DNA of 64,000 nucleotides from Aerococcus sanguinicola (GTDB taxonomy: Bacteria > Bacillota > Bacilli > Lactobacillales > Aerococcaceae): NCBI RefSeq assembly GCF_001543145.1, contig NZ_CP014160.1, forward strand, positions 806,001 to 870,000, read 5' to 3'. Numbering within the stretch: the stretch's first letter is position 1; every line of letters begins with the position of its first letter. Below are positions 8,045 through 17,121 of the stretch, in pieces. The notes beneath the pieces were generated by a model, which had not been told where the DNA came from, did no database searches, and was given only the letters and a program-made list of their open reading frames with translations. The translations under genes and the position numbers were made by a program.

Positions 8045-9061
8045 TTACTTGCCATGGGCTTCTAGAATAAAGCTTTGCCCATCTTCAATGGTGAATTCTA
8101 GGTTTTCTAGTTTATTGTAGAAGGTCTTCATGGTTGCTACGGCTTGAACCAGGTAGTCGTAGTTTTCTGGGAAGTAGTCCTTCATTTCAGCTAAGGACAT
8201 GGGTTCCCCGCTGCCGATCACCACGTCTTCCCCCTGACCGCGGAGCAAGAATTCTCCTTCCAGGTCCTTCTCGTCTTGGTCTTGGTGGACCACAATGATG
8301 CCGGTCCCTGACTCTTCGCCTGCATTCCCAAAGACCATTTCTTGGATGATCACGGCAGTGCCTAAGTCCTCAGGCAGGTCGAGCTTATTTCTCTGCTCAC
8401 GCATGTAATCAGAGTCCCAATTCTTATAGATGGCCTTAATCGCGTCAGCAATCTGGGTGGTGACAACCTGCGGGAAGGAAATGCCGACTTCTTCCGTGTA
8501 GACATCTTTGAATTGGTTGACGAGGAGGCGCAAGCGGTTATAGGACAAGTCCTGGGTCCGTTCGACACCTTCGTCAGCCTTGGCTTCATCTAACTTGGTC
8601 TGGAAGCAGTCGCGGTCAATCCCATAAATAGACTGGCCGTACATTTGCAGGAGACGGCGGTAGCAATCATAGGCGAAACGGCGGTTCTTGGTGCTCCGCG
8701 CAAGGTGTTCCACGTTCTTATCATTCAAACCCACATTCAAGATACTTTCGCGGTTCTCAGGAAGGTGGTGGGCTGCCCCGCTACGGATAGAGACCAGAAG
8801 GAGGTGGTTGGGATCGTTAAAAGACTTACCGGTCCGCTTCTCCAAGTCCTTAATGGCGTTCTCCAATTCCGCATCAATAGCAGGGCTCAGTCCTTGCTGG
8901 CTACCGGATAAGTAATTCTGACAAGCTGCGGTCGAAATAACGAAGCCCTTAGGAACATTCAAGCCTTCCTTGGTCATTTCAGCCAAGCTGGCCCCCTTAG
9001 CGCCGAGGCTCTCCACCATCTTCCCGTTAGCTTCTTTGAAATTATAAATATATTTTTGCAA
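8045..9061 (-). CDS. Stand-alone PEP synthase/PPDK-type ATP-grasp domain protein
   Basis: The 338-aa protein matches only the N-terminal nucleotide-binding domain of pyruvate phosphate dikinase: G-A-K-G-A-S-L-A-E-M near residue 21, L-N-V-P-K-G-F-V-I-S-T, V-S-I-R-S-G-A near 92, V-I-I-Q-E-M-V-F-G and F-I-L-E-A-H-G-K at the end. Full PPDK is about 875 aa; the phosphohistidine and PEP/pyruvate domains are absent and nothing downstream encodes them. The usual S-M-P-G-M-M-D-T loop reads H-L-P-E-N-R-E-S. It starts at TTG 9061 with GAGGAGG at suitable spacing. A clean stop, terminator, promoter and cre-like site argue for a working gene rather than debris. It cannot carry out the full PPDK reaction alone; its role is unknown. 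Confidence 0.75.
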   Translation of the reverse strand: MQKYIYNFKEANGKMVESLGAKGASLAEMTKEGLNVPKGFVISTAACQNYLSGSQQGLSPAIDAELENAIKDLEKRTGKSFNDPNHLLLVSIRSGAAHHLPENRESILNVGLNDKNVEHLARSTKNRRFAYDCYRRLLQMYGQSIYGIDRDCFQTKLDEAKADEGVERTQDLSYNRLRLLVNQFKDVYTEEVGISFPQVVTTQIADAIKAIYKNWDSDYMREQRNKLDLPEDLGTAVIIQEMVFGNAGEESGTGIIVVHQDQDEKDLEGEFLLRGQGEDVVIGSGEPMSLAEMKDYFPENYDYLVQAVATMKTFYNKLENLEFTIEDGQSFILEAHGK

Positions 9062-9075
9062 AAAGATCCCTCCTC

Positions 9076-9089
9076 AGAAAGCGTTTCCT
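9076..9089. promoter_or_regulatory. Candidate cre (CcpA) site before PPDK-domain gene
   Basis: AGAAAGCGTTTCCT resembles the catabolite-responsive element around its CG core. It lies between the -10 box and the start codon, where CcpA would act as a roadblock. The end positions deviate from consensus. Confidence 0.4.
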
Positions 9090-9096
9090 CTAAATG

Positions 9097-9125
9097 ATTA
9101 TACCGTTTTCAGGGAAACAAAACAA
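9097..9125 (-). promoter_or_regulatory. Promoter of PPDK-domain gene
   Basis: On the minus strand the -35 TTGTTT (9125-9120) and -10 TATAAT (9102-9097) are 17 bp apart. Confidence 0.7.
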
Positions 9126-9140
9126 TTATTTTTCACAAAT

Positions 9141-9278
9141 TTAAGCCTGCTTTAAAAAGTCCAAGAGGTAGTCAACCAAACCCGGCCAAGAATTCTTGCG
9201 GATCTCTTCTTGATACGAGGCGGTCAGCCTGACGGGCAATCGCCTGGGCAATTGGGCTTGGACATGTAGAATACGCAT
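9141..9278 (-). CDS. Small hypothetical protein, 45 aa
   Basis: The frame begins at ATG 9278 behind AAAGGAGAGAATT, a good ribosome site, and ends at TAA. The product starts M-R-I-L-H-V-Q-A-Q-L-P and ends L-L-D-F-L-K-Q-A, with no signal peptide or membrane segment. The opening resembles the first residues of some glycosyltransferases, so a remnant of a larger gene after internal deletion is possible. The product itself was not recognised. Confidence 0.45.
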   Translation of the reverse strand: MRILHVQAQLPRRLPVRLTASYQEEIRKNSWPGLVDYLLDFLKQA

Positions 9279-9409
9279 AATTCTCTCCTTTATCTTCGTC
9301 ATCACTTGTCATTATAGTATATTTCCCTGGACTTGAACAGTAAATTGTGAGCGCTCACACAACCCTGACGAGACAAGTGCCTTGACTAAGGAGATACGAA
9401 CCCCCAAGC

Positions 9410-10147
9410 CTAACGTTGGACCTGCTTAAACAAAGCTTTCAGATCACTAATTTCCCCCGCTGTTAGCTCACGGTAATGTCCTTCCTGGAGGGGCTGGCGG
9501 TCGAGGGAGAGCGGGCCAATCGCCAGCCGCTCCAAGCGGGTCACTTTAACACCCCGGGCCAGGAACATCTTCTTGATCTGGTGGCGCTTGCCCTCATAGA
9601 TGGTCAAACGAGCCTGGGAAGCTTGGCGGCCCACTTCTTCTATCAGGAGCTGGGCAGGCTGGCAGATATAGCCATCTGACCAGATAATCCCCTCCGCAAA
9701 GGCCGCTACATCCTGGTCGTCCAAGGGTCCGTTCACCCTCACCCGGTAGGTCTTCGCCATCTGGAAGCGCGGGTTCTCCAAAAGATAGTGCAGCTGGCCA
9801 TTATTGGTCAAGAGGATGAGCCCCTGGGCATCCCGGTCTAAGCGGCCAACAATGGATAAATTAAGGCCCTGGAGTTCAGCTGGCAGGGTGTCAAAAATCG
9901 TAGGATAACGGTCATCGCGGCGGGCACTGACCAGACCAACTGGCTTGTAGAAGAGATAATTCTGGTGGCCTAAGTGTGAAGGCAGGTCTTGACCGCCAAG
10001 TTGAATCCGGTGCCAGGCGGGATCCACCAAGTAATTACCATTTCGCACGCAGTCACCATCGACGCTAACGTGCCCTTGGGCAATTTTTTGCCGGGCCCGC
10101 CGCGAGGAAAGCTGGCAAGTCTGCTGGATAAATTCTTGTAAACGCAT
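9410..10147 (-). CDS. Pseudouridine synthase, RsuA/RluB family
   Basis: This 245-aa protein has an N-terminal S4 RNA-binding domain (about residues 1-60, R-L-Q-E-F-I ... S-S-R-R-A-R-Q-K-I) and a catalytic domain. The active-site signature G-R-L-D-R-D-A-Q-G-L lies near residue 110; its second D is the catalytic aspartate of RsuA-type enzymes. G-K-R-H-Q-I-K-K-M-F is near 190. The length suits RsuA (16S rRNA) rather than the longer RluB. Family members modify uridine in ribosomal RNA. It is divergent from the alpha/beta hydrolase gene, with a short shared upstream gap. The target site cannot be told from sequence. Confidence 0.88.
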   Translation of the reverse strand: MRLQEFIQQTCQLSSRRARQKIAQGHVSVDGDCVRNGNYLVDPAWHRIQLGGQDLPSHLGHQNYLFYKPVGLVSARRDDRYPTIFDTLPAELQGLNLSIVGRLDRDAQGLILLTNNGQLHYLLENPRFQMAKTYRVRVNGPLDDQDVAAFAEGIIWSDGYICQPAQLLIEEVGRQASQARLTIYEGKRHQIKKMFLARGVKVTRLERLAIGPLSLDRQPLQEGHYRELTAGEISDLKALFKQVQR

Positions 10148-10221
10148 GATAAACTCCTAAACTGTCGCAATTTATTTTAATTTAGCGTACACTAAGACCA
10201 AGACATGAAGGAGGTCTTTCC

Positions 10222-11073
10222 ATGTATACGATTCGTAAACTAATGATTGAAGCAATTCCCTGCTATGAGTATAGCCCCCAAGGCCAAGAAAATAAAGCCC
10301 TGCCCCTGGTGATCTTCTACCATGGCTGGACCAATTCCAAGGAACAAGGTGCCACCCTAGCCGTCGAACTCGTCCAACGCGGCTTCCGGGTCCTCTTGCC
10401 CGATGCTTATGGGCACGGAGAGCGGGTGGACTTCGACCAACGCTTAGAACCCGCCGACTTCTTCCAAGTCCTCTTGCGCAATGTCCAGGAATTCCCCCTC
10501 ATCAAGGCCTACTACCAAGACCAAGGCCTCTTGGATGACGTCAGTCTCAGTGTCTCTGGCCTCTCCATGGGCGGCATCACGACCTGCATGCTAGTCCGGG
10601 CCTATCCCGAAATCGACCAGGCCGGTGTACTCATGGGCACCCCCCAACTGGAGAACTACGCCCGGGCCCTCTGCCGCAACTACTTCCCCGAAGCCATCGA
10701 GGTCACAGACGAAGAGAAGGCCCAAGTCCAAGCCATCCTTGCGCAAATGGCCCAAGTCGACCTGAGCCAAGCAGCAGACTGCATCGCCGACCGCCCCATC
10801 TTCTTCTGGCACGCCGTCAACGATGCCGTCGTCCCCTATAACCTCACCCAAGAATTCTTCGACCACCACCAAGGAGACCACCCCCTCTACATGATCAGCG
10901 ACAGCAAGGCCGGCCACCGGGTCCCCTACTACGCCTTCTACCTCCTAGCCGCCTACTTCCAGGCCTGCCAAAAAGCCCCCGCCGACCAAATCCAAACAAC
11001 CTTCCTCGACGACTTCTACCAACGCTTCGGCCCAGACGCCAGCAACTATCATCCTTATCATATTGAAGGATAG
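10222..11073 (+). CDS. Alpha/beta hydrolase, YitV/YjfP-type esterase
   Basis: The 283-aa protein shows the hydrolase fold: the oxyanion region F-Y-H-G-W-T near residue 35, nucleophile elbow G-L-S-M-G-G near 116, acid residue in N-D-A-V-V-P near 197 and histidine in A-G-H-R-V-P near 233. No signal peptide is seen, so it acts in the cytoplasm on a small ester. The start at 10222 has GAAGGAGG upstream. An E1 repeat follows the stop codon. Substrate is unknown. Confidence 0.82.
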   Translation: MYTIRKLMIEAIPCYEYSPQGQENKALPLVIFYHGWTNSKEQGATLAVELVQRGFRVLLPDAYGHGERVDFDQRLEPADFFQVLLRNVQEFPLIKAYYQDQGLLDDVSLSVSGLSMGGITTCMLVRAYPEIDQAGVLMGTPQLENYARALCRNYFPEAIEVTDEEKAQVQAILAQMAQVDLSQAADCIADRPIFFWHAVNDAVVPYNLTQEFFDHHQGDHPLYMISDSKAGHRVPYYAFYLLAAYFQACQKAPADQIQTTFLDDFYQRFGPDASNYHPYHIEG

Positions 11074-11098
11074 TGAATTTAAATTAAATGGAGTTAAT

Positions 11099-11272
11099 GA
11101 GCATCCGTTCCGCTTTTGAATTTGGTCGTTAAAAAGCCACGGCACCGGCTCGAGCCAAGGTCTCTCGCCTAGCAAATCTCAAACGGACCGTACGGCCGAA
11201 GCCTACGCTCCGTAATTCGCTTCGCTTGCTTATACGTGGCTAACGACCAACTTCAAAGCTCCACTCCTGCTC
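11099..11272 (-). repeat. E1 interspersed repeat, short form, copy c (reverse)
   Basis: It is the reverse complement of the E1 pattern: GAGCATCCGTTCCGC at the left end, CCACTCCTGCTC at the right. The arms TTTGAATTTGGTCGTTA and TAACGACCAACTTCAAA pair. It lies between the convergent hydrolase and gltX genes. Confidence 0.85.
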
Positions 11273-11352
11273 AAAATTTAATCGCTGAATCAAAAAGCTC
11301 GATGATATTCATTCAAATCTTAAGATAAAAATAAATTGTTTTTAAATAAATC

Positions 11353-11394
11353 AAAAAAGCGGTTCCCTTCAGACGATGAAAGGAGCCGCTTTTT
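11353..11394 (-). terminator. Terminator of gltX, bidirectional
   Basis: AAAAAGCGGCTCCTTTCA and its partner GGGAACCGCTTTTTT form a stem with A and T runs on both sides. It follows the gltX stop on the minus strand and could also serve the hydrolase gene. Confidence 0.85.
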
Positions 11395-11408
11395 GACTTG
11401 TTTTTATT

Positions 11409-12878
11409 TTAGAATTTAGCGAGTACTTGGTCGAGGTGGTGTTTTACCTTGTCCTTACCTAAGACTTCAATGGTTAAGCCAATTGAAGGGCCATGTTGTT
11501 CACCAGATGTTGCCACTCGCAGAGGCATGTAGAGGTTTTTACCCTTAATGCCGGTTTCTTTTTGGACAGCTTTAATCGCCGCCATAATGTTTTCTTCCGT
11601 GAAAGGTTCAATGTCATCCACTTTATCGCGGAAGGCTTGGACCACAACTGGGGCGGTTTCCGTTTCGAGAACTTCCTTGGCGTCATCCGCAATTTCTAAG
11701 TCTTCGTGGAAGAACATGTCTGAGAGCGGAACGATTTCAGCTGCATAGGACATTTCATCCTGGTAGAGGGAAATCAATTTCTTAGTCCATTCCATCTCTT
11801 CTTGGCTTGGATTGTCAGAGATCCGACCGGCTTTTTGAAGGTGAGGAATGGCCAGGTCTGCGATGGCTTCCGCATCTTTTTCCTTCATGTAGCGGTTGTT
11901 GATCCATTCCAGCTTCTTGTTGTCGAAGGCTGCTGGTGACTTGCTCAAGCGGTCTGGGTCAAACATTTCGATAAATTCTTCCTTGGAGAAGATTTCGTCT
12001 TCCCCGACTGGTGACCAACCGAGCAGGGTAATGAAGTTAAACATCGCTTCAGGAAGGTAGCCCAGGTCGCGGTATTGTTCGATAAACTGCAGGATAGATT
12101 CATCACGTTTGGATAACTTTTTCCCGGTTTCTGCATTGGTGATCAGGCTCATGTGGCCGTACTTAGGCGCTTGCCAGCCCAGGGCATCGTAGATCATCAA
12201 TTGCTTAGGGGTATTGGCCACGTGGTCGTCCCCACGCAGAACATGGGTGATAGCCATCAAGTGGTCGTCGACAACCACCGCGAAGTTGTAAGTTGGTGAC
12301 CCGTCATTCTTCAAGATCACGAAGTCCCCACTGATGTCCTTGGATTCGAACTTAACCTCACCCTTGACCATATCATCGAAGCGGTAGGTTTGGCCTTCAG
12401 GAATGCGGAAGCGGATGGTTTCAGGACGGCCTTCAGCGCGCGCTTGGTCGATTTCTTCCTGGCTGCGGTCGCGCCAAGTACCGGTATAATGAGGCATTTC
12501 GCCATTAGCACGTTGGGCTTCCCGTTCGGCTTCTAATTCTTCAGCCGTATCGAAGGCATAGTAAGCATCGCCTTGTTCAAGCAGTTGGTTCAGGTACTTA
12601 TGGTAGATCTCGTCCCGCTCAGATTGGCGGTAAGGTCCATATTCGCCCGGTTTATCCGGACCTTCATCCCAGTCAATCCCTAACCAAGTCAGGTTGTCTA
12701 ACTGGCTGCTCTCCCCATCTTCAATATTCCGTTTCTTATCCGTATCTTCAATCCGAATAATGAAGTCGCCACCTTCGTGACGTGCGTATAGGTAGTTGAA
12801 CAATGCCGTACGCGCATTCCCGATGTGTAAGTGCCCAGTTGGACTCGGTGCATAGCGTACTCTAACTTTATCTGCCAT
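11409..12878 (-). CDS. gltX: Glutamyl-tRNA synthetase
   Basis: The 489-aa class I synthetase shows the HIGH-type motif H-L-H-I-G-N-A near residue 16 and the KMSKS-type motif K-L-S-K-R-D near 253. The [11 protein letters not shown] motif lies between them. The length suits a non-discriminating GluRS of Firmicutes, which charges tRNA-Glu and often tRNA-Gln. It lies downstream of radA and the PIN/TRAM gene, an order common in Firmicutes, but has its own promoter and is separated by about 1 kb of repeats. No T-box was found in its short leader. Confidence 0.95.
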   Translation of the reverse strand: MADKVRVRYAPSPTGHLHIGNARTALFNYLYARHEGGDFIIRIEDTDKKRNIEDGESSQLDNLTWLGIDWDEGPDKPGEYGPYRQSERDEIYHKYLNQLLEQGDAYYAFDTAEELEAEREAQRANGEMPHYTGTWRDRSQEEIDQARAEGRPETIRFRIPEGQTYRFDDMVKGEVKFESKDISGDFVILKNDGSPTYNFAVVVDDHLMAITHVLRGDDHVANTPKQLMIYDALGWQAPKYGHMSLITNAETGKKLSKRDESILQFIEQYRDLGYLPEAMFNFITLLGWSPVGEDEIFSKEEFIEMFDPDRLSKSPAAFDNKKLEWINNRYMKEKDAEAIADLAIPHLQKAGRISDNPSQEEMEWTKKLISLYQDEMSYAAEIVPLSDMFFHEDLEIADDAKEVLETETAPVVVQAFRDKVDDIEPFTEENIMAAIKAVQKETGIKGKNLYMPLRVATSGEQHGPSIGLTIEVLGKDKVKHHLDQVLAKF

Positions 12879-12954
12879 TCAAACTTCTCTCCTCATCAAA
12901 ATAATTTTGCTTAATACAACGCCCTTCCTAAAGAAGGAACAGTTTTCCTTATCC

Positions 12955-12983
12955 ATTATAACGCAATCCCCAGCTTACGACAA
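12955..12983 (-). promoter_or_regulatory. Promoter of gltX
   Basis: On the minus strand the -35 TTGTCG (12983-12978) and -10 TATAAT (12960-12955) are separated by 17 bp. Confidence 0.75.
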
Positions 12984-13084
12984 TTTCTTGAGCAGATTCC
13001 CCGCAGAAAATCCACTTTATTTAGAATCATGAGAAAAATATAGCTAGCTTCTAGCAGATCAGGCTCTAAGAGACCCCTTTTCTA

Positions 13085-13325
13085 GTTAGTAACTGGCAAA
13101 GAGGCAAGTCGGTTGGTGGCAGCTTTCAAATGCTAGCCCCATTCAAAAGTTAGGCGCCGGCTACTCTCGAACACCGGCTCCGTTTAAAAGTTGTGCCGCT
13201 GCTACTCTCAAACCCCGACTCCATTTAAAAGTTGTGCCATTGCTACTTTCAAACCCCGACTCCATTTGAAACTTGGTCACCGACTACTCTCAAATCCCGA
13301 CTCCGTTTAAAACTTGGCCAGCAGA
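13085..13325 (-). repeat. Degenerate TTTNAAAnTTG array, composite locus 2
   Basis: Five units of about 45-48 bp repeat a core such as CTCCATTTAAAAGTTGTGCC followed by CTACTCTCAAACCCCGA. Units are similar but not identical. It belongs to the same type as the arrays at 7745 and 42400. Confidence 0.7.
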
Positions 13326-13352
13326 TAGACAAGCTGCCTCCACTCACCATAA

Positions 13353-13388
13353 TGAAAACAAGCTAGCCAAGGTCTCGCTAGCTTGTTG
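13353..13388 (-). terminator. CAAGCTAGC hairpin, composite locus 2
   Basis: AACAAGCTAGC pairs with GCTAGCTTGTT; on the minus strand the T-rich side is TTTTCATTATGG. It has the same stem as the other composite loci. Confidence 0.7.
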
Positions 13389-13429
13389 ATCCTTATATTA
13401 TATTTTTACCACTAATTGTGCCATATTTT

Positions 13430-13621
13430 ACTTGGACTCGCTTTATTAATCCACATTCAGGCCTCCTGATTGTGGATTGGTCGTCTCCAACCCACACTCC
13501 TGAGGGTTGTTTGTGGGTTGAAGGTTACCAAGCCACACTCGAAAACCTTGTTTGGGGGTTAAGCGACGGCAACCCACACTCCTGAGGTCTGCTTGTGGGT
13601 TGCGCGCCAGCCCTCACACCC
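13430..13621 (-). repeat. Array of GAGTGTGG small hairpins, composite locus 2
   Basis: Read on the minus strand it opens with GGGTGTGAGGG at 13621 and continues with units such as AACCCACA ... GAGTGTGGGTT spaced about 45 bp. Each unit can form a short stem. Confidence 0.75.
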
Positions 13622-13737
13622 TAGTCGGGTTCAAGCTAGCGGAAATAGCTCCTCTTCACCCAAAGCCGCCGAAGACTTTCAGTCTTCTCCGTTGCTTTTC
13701 TCCAGAGGTCCACTTCTACCCGCGCTCCCTCACACCC
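13622..13737 (-). repeat. Variable-stem hairpin, copy C1
   Basis: This 116-nt minus-strand copy is closely related to copy B. It has the ends GGGTGTGAG and GAACCCGACTA, and the TGGAG loop lies opposite a TGAA that is retained as GGTGAA. Confidence 0.85.
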
Positions 13738-13741
13738 TTAG

Positions 13742-13857
13742 TAGTCGGGTTCGGTCTGGCAGCTTTCCTGTCACTTCACAAGTCTCCGCCGCAGTCTTTC
13801 AGACTGCTCTGGTGACTTGCTCCAGTGAAGGAAAGCTAACCGCCAGCCCTCACACCC
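13742..13857 (-). repeat. Variable-stem hairpin, copy C2, abutting a stop codon
   Basis: This 116-nt minus-strand copy begins directly after the TAA stop of the PIN/TRAM gene. Its helices (AGCTTTCC/GGAAAGCT, TTCAC/GTGA, CAAGTC/GACTTG, AGCAGTCT/AGACTGC) resemble copy D3. The loop is TGGAG opposite TGAA. Confidence 0.88.
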
Positions 13858-15021
13858 TTACTCTACAATTTTCGCAAAGATCATTTTTCCAGCGTTGGTT
13901 TGGATGGCGCTGGTGACTTCGACGTCCAGGTGTTCGTCCATGTGTTTTTTGCCTTCTTCGACCACAATCATGGTGCCGTCGTTGAGGTAGCCGACGCCTT
14001 GCTGGCGCTCGGTTCCTGCTTTGAGGATGCGAACGGACAAGTGGTCGCCGGGCACGACAACGGTCTTCATAGCATTGGCTAATTCGTTGATGTTGAGCAC
14101 CTTAATTTGGTGGAACTGGCTGACTTTATTCAGGTTGTAGTCATTGGTGACCAGGACCCCATCTAATTTCTTGGTTAGAAGGATCAGTTTCAAGTCGACT
14201 TCCTCTTCTTCTTCGAAGTCTCCGGTATAGAATTCCACCGTAATCTCGTCCAAGGCCTGCATTTCGTTGAGGACGTCTAAGCCTCGACGGCCGCGCACCC
14301 TTTTCTCGCTAGCTGCTGAATCCGCGATGTACTGGAGCTCCTTGAGCACGAAGTTAGGGACTACGACCACTCCCTCGATAAAGCCTGTCTTCAAAATATC
14401 TAAGATCCGGCCGTCGATAATCACGCTGGTGTCTAAGATCTTGTAAGGCTTGAAGGAAATCGTGAAGTCCTTGGGTTCCAAGAGGGCCAATTCTTCCTGG
14501 TCGGCTTCCTCTTCTGGGCTTGGCTGAGACTTCTCCTCCTCCTGGCTAGTCCCTTCTACCACATCACGCCGGGTCAGGGTCATATTGGAGAAGAAGGCCT
14601 TGATGTCGCCCCCCTTCAAGCGGATGGTCATAAAGCCAATATAGGCAAAAAGGACCGAAAGTAAAATCGGTAGGATGTTAGAGATCACCGGCCAATTCAA
14701 GGCTGAAATCGGCAAACTCACTAGCCAAGCCACTGTGAGCCCTGCCACAACGCCTAAGGTATAGAGAAGGATATTAGATAACGAAAGCTTCTCGATCTCG
14801 ATGCGCAAACGTTCCAAAAACCGGTCATAAACCGGACGTAATAAGACAATGACAAGGAAAAAAATAAGGGCGCCTAAAAGCATATTGACGATGGGTTGAT
14901 TCAATAAAGACGATTGAAAATTAAATAATTGCCAAAACTTAGGTAGGGAATAGTAGCCTGTTCCTGCCCCTAGAATTAAAAATAAAGCCGTCACCGCTGT
15001 ATTCCATTTATTCTGTTCCAT
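13858..15021 (-). CDS. Membrane-anchored PIN/TRAM-domain protein (YacL type)
   Basis: The 387-aa protein has four N-terminal membrane segments (to about residue 130), an acidic linker, and a PIN nuclease-like domain from D-T-S-V-I-I-D-G-R-I near 194, with acidic residues also in L-V-T-N-D-Y-N. A TRAM RNA-binding domain lies at about 325-387. Family members occur next to radA in most Firmicutes; the PIN fold suggests an RNA nuclease at the membrane, though its function is poorly known. It starts at 15021 behind AGGAGG. The TAA stop abuts hairpin C2 exactly. Confidence 0.88.
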   Translation of the reverse strand: MEQNKWNTAVTALFLILGAGTGYYSLPKFWQLFNFQSSLLNQPIVNMLLGALIFFLVIVLLRPVYDRFLERLRIEIEKLSLSNILLYTLGVVAGLTVAWLVSLPISALNWPVISNILPILLSVLFAYIGFMTIRLKGGDIKAFFSNMTLTRRDVVEGTSQEEEKSQPSPEEEADQEELALLEPKDFTISFKPYKILDTSVIIDGRILDILKTGFIEGVVVVPNFVLKELQYIADSAASEKRVRGRRGLDVLNEMQALDEITVEFYTGDFEEEEEVDLKLILLTKKLDGVLVTNDYNLNKVSQFHQIKVLNINELANAMKTVVVPGDHLSVRILKAGTERQQGVGYLNDGTMIVVEEGKKHMDEHLDVEVTSAIQTNAGKMIFAKIVE

Positions 15022-15171
15022 GTCGTCACCTCCTTTAATGTAATGTAGAGGCCCTAGCTTGCCAGTCAGTTCTTCCGTCTATCCAGAAAAATTAACGCCT
15101 TATGATAAGGAGAACTTATTTTCTTGCTAAAGACCTCTTTGTATTTTATCACTAATTCCATTTTTGGGCCA

Positions 15172-16554
15172 CTAGTCGCGTGGAAAAACCAAATTAAGAA
15201 CATTTCGCAGGGTTTTCGCCGCAACAACTTCAATCTTGCCATGGTGGAGCTTGGCGTCATCGTTGCCATAAGGGATAAAGATCCGCTTAAAGCCCATGTT
15301 CTCTGCTTCCGCAATCCGGTCAGTCACACGGCTTACCCGGCGGATCTCGCCCGTCAAGCCAATTTCACCAATAAAGCAATCGGTAGGCTGGGTCTCCTTC
15401 TCCCAATAAGAAGAAGCAATGGCAACAGCGATGGCCAGGTCAATGGCCGGCTCATCCAAACGGACTCCGCCGGTTGACTTCAGATAAGCATCCTGGTTCT
15501 GCAACATGAGGCCCGCCCGCTTCTCGAGGACAGCCATAATCAGAGTGACCCGGGAATAATCGAGACCGCTGGCCGTCCGCCGGGCATTCCCGAAGGCAGT
15601 TGGCGTGAGCAGAGCCTGGATCTCAGTCAAGAGGGTCCGGGTCCCTTCCAGGGAAGCCACGACCGCTGACCCATTAGCCCCCATCAGCCGCTCTTCTAGG
15701 AACATTTGGCTGGGATTGGCGACTTCGTGTAAGCCATCTTCCTGCATATCGAAAACGCCAATCTCATTGGTGGATCCAAAACGGTTCTTGACCGCGCGCA
15801 GGATACGGAAGGAATTATACTTCTCCCCTTCCAGGTAGAGGACCGTATCCACCATATGTTCCAGGATCCGTGGCCCGGCAATATTCCCCTGCTTGGTCAC
15901 ATGGCCCACAATGAAGATGGCGGTTTGACTGGTCTTAGCCAGGGTCATCAAGCGCTGGGTCGTTTCCCGGACCTGGGAGACGCTACCTGCCATCCCGTTC
16001 GAGTCCGGCTGGATCATGGTTTGGATGGAGTCGATAATGACAAAGTCTGGCTTGATGTCCGAAATGGCCGCTTCGACCATGGACATGTCCGTCTCAGCGA
16101 AGACATAGAAGTCCGCCGCCTCAAAGCCTAGACGGTCGGCCCGCATCTTGATCTGCTGGACGCTCTCTTCTCCAGAAACATAGAGCACGGGGCCGGCTTT
16201 TTTATCCAATTGGGTGGCCACCTGGAGAAGGAGGGTGGACTTACCGATCCCAGGATCGCCCCCAATCAAGACCAGCGACCCGGCCACAACTCCGCCCCCG
16301 AGGACCCGGTTCAATTCCACCAGGTCCGTCTGGGTCCGGGCCTCTTCCTCGCCCTTGACTTCATTGATACGCTGGGCCTTGTGGTCGGCACGCTGGTAGG
16401 CACGCCGGTCTTCGGGATGGCGGATCGTTTCGCCACCGATCCGCTCTTCTTCCATCTGGTTCCAAGCCCCGCACTGGGGACAGCGCCCGTACCACTGGGG
16501 CGACTCATAGCCACAAGCCTGGCAGGTGTATAAGACCCTATCCTTCTTCGCCAT
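15172..16554 (-). CDS. radA: DNA repair protein RadA
   Basis: This 460-aa RecA-like ATPase works in branch migration during recombination repair. It has an N-terminal zinc finger C-Q-A-C ... C-P-Q-C within the first 32 residues, Walker [11 protein letters not shown] near 98, the RadA-specific K-N-R-F-G near 257, and a Lon-like C-terminal domain ([11 protein letters not shown]). Length matches the family. It lies 30 nt downstream of dut and upstream of the PIN/TRAM gene, so it is probably in one operon. Confidence 0.95.
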   Translation of the reverse strand: MAKKDRVLYTCQACGYESPQWYGRCPQCGAWNQMEEERIGGETIRHPEDRRAYQRADHKAQRINEVKGEEEARTQTDLVELNRVLGGGVVAGSLVLIGGDPGIGKSTLLLQVATQLDKKAGPVLYVSGEESVQQIKMRADRLGFEAADFYVFAETDMSMVEAAISDIKPDFVIIDSIQTMIQPDSNGMAGSVSQVRETTQRLMTLAKTSQTAIFIVGHVTKQGNIAGPRILEHMVDTVLYLEGEKYNSFRILRAVKNRFGSTNEIGVFDMQEDGLHEVANPSQMFLEERLMGANGSAVVASLEGTRTLLTEIQALLTPTAFGNARRTASGLDYSRVTLIMAVLEKRAGLMLQNQDAYLKSTGGVRLDEPAIDLAIAVAIASSYWEKETQPTDCFIGEIGLTGEIRRVSRVTDRIAEAENMGFKRIFIPYGNDDAKLHHGKIEVVAAKTLRNVLNLVFPRD

Positions 16555-16584
16555 TTATGACGCTCCTTTCCTTACTCTCACAAC

Positions 16585-17121
16585 TTACTGGCCAGAACTC
16601 CCGAAGCCCCCTTGGCGGTCAGACGCCTGGTCTCCCTGGTCCTGGTCAACCTTCAAGAAGGGGAGGAAGATCCCTTGGGCAATCCGTTCCCCCTTCTTAA
16701 CCGTCACATCTCGCAAGCCGAAGTTTAACAATTGCACATAGATATGGCCTTCATTGCCCGCATTATTATAGTAGTCACTGTCAATAATACCAATCCCATT
16801 CGGCAGGGTCAGGTAACGCTTGAGGGGGTTGCTGGACCGGCAAGTCAGCTGCAGGTATTCATCCGCCCCCATATAGGCCTTGAGCCCGGTTGGCACCAAG
16901 GTCGGCTTCATAATCTCTTCCTTGAGCTCGCCCCAGTCCTTCCCCTTAAATTCAGGCCACTTGGCAAGGACATAACGAATGGCCCCCTGCCAAAAAGAAG
17001 GGATCCTTACCGTCTCCCCAGCCTCAATATCATAACCCGCTGCTTGCTTAGTCGCACGCTGGGGCAAGTTAATGCCAGCTTCGGCATAATCTTGAATCAC
17101 TTCAAATCCACGTTGACGCAT
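16585..17121 (-). CDS. dut: dUTP diphosphatase
   Basis: The 178-aa trimeric dUTPase converts dUTP to dUMP, keeping uracil out of DNA. Its five motifs are visible: A-G-Y-D-I-E-A, R-S-S-N near the middle, G-I-G-I-I-D-S-D-Y with a catalytic aspartate, G-E-R-I-A-Q-G, and the C-terminal glycine-rich R-Q-G-G-F-G-S-S-G. An insertion of about 35 residues after the first motif is longer than in E. coli but known in Firmicutes. The start at 17121 has AGGAGG upstream; an in-frame extension to 17175 has none. It is the first gene of the dut-radA-PIN/TRAM group. Confidence 0.92.
   Translation of the reverse strand: MRQRGFEVIQDYAEAGINLPQRATKQAAGYDIEAGETVRIPSFWQGAIRYVLAKWPEFKGKDWGELKEEIMKPTLVPTGLKAYMGADEYLQLTCRSSNPLKRYLTLPNGIGIIDSDYYNNAGNEGHIYVQLLNFGLRDVTVKKGERIAQGIFLPFLKVDQDQGDQASDRQGGFGSSGQ

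Noticed and set aside
12879-12960. T-box leader before gltX
   Set aside because: The promoter is only about 80 bp before the start codon, too short for a T-box, and no T-box consensus or antiterminator pair was found.
13552-13916. Frames of 87 and 107 codons over hairpins C1 and C2
   Set aside because: They lie in the repeat elements and run into the antisense of the PIN/TRAM gene. The similar peptides at 7249 and 47300 only reflect the shared repeat DNA.
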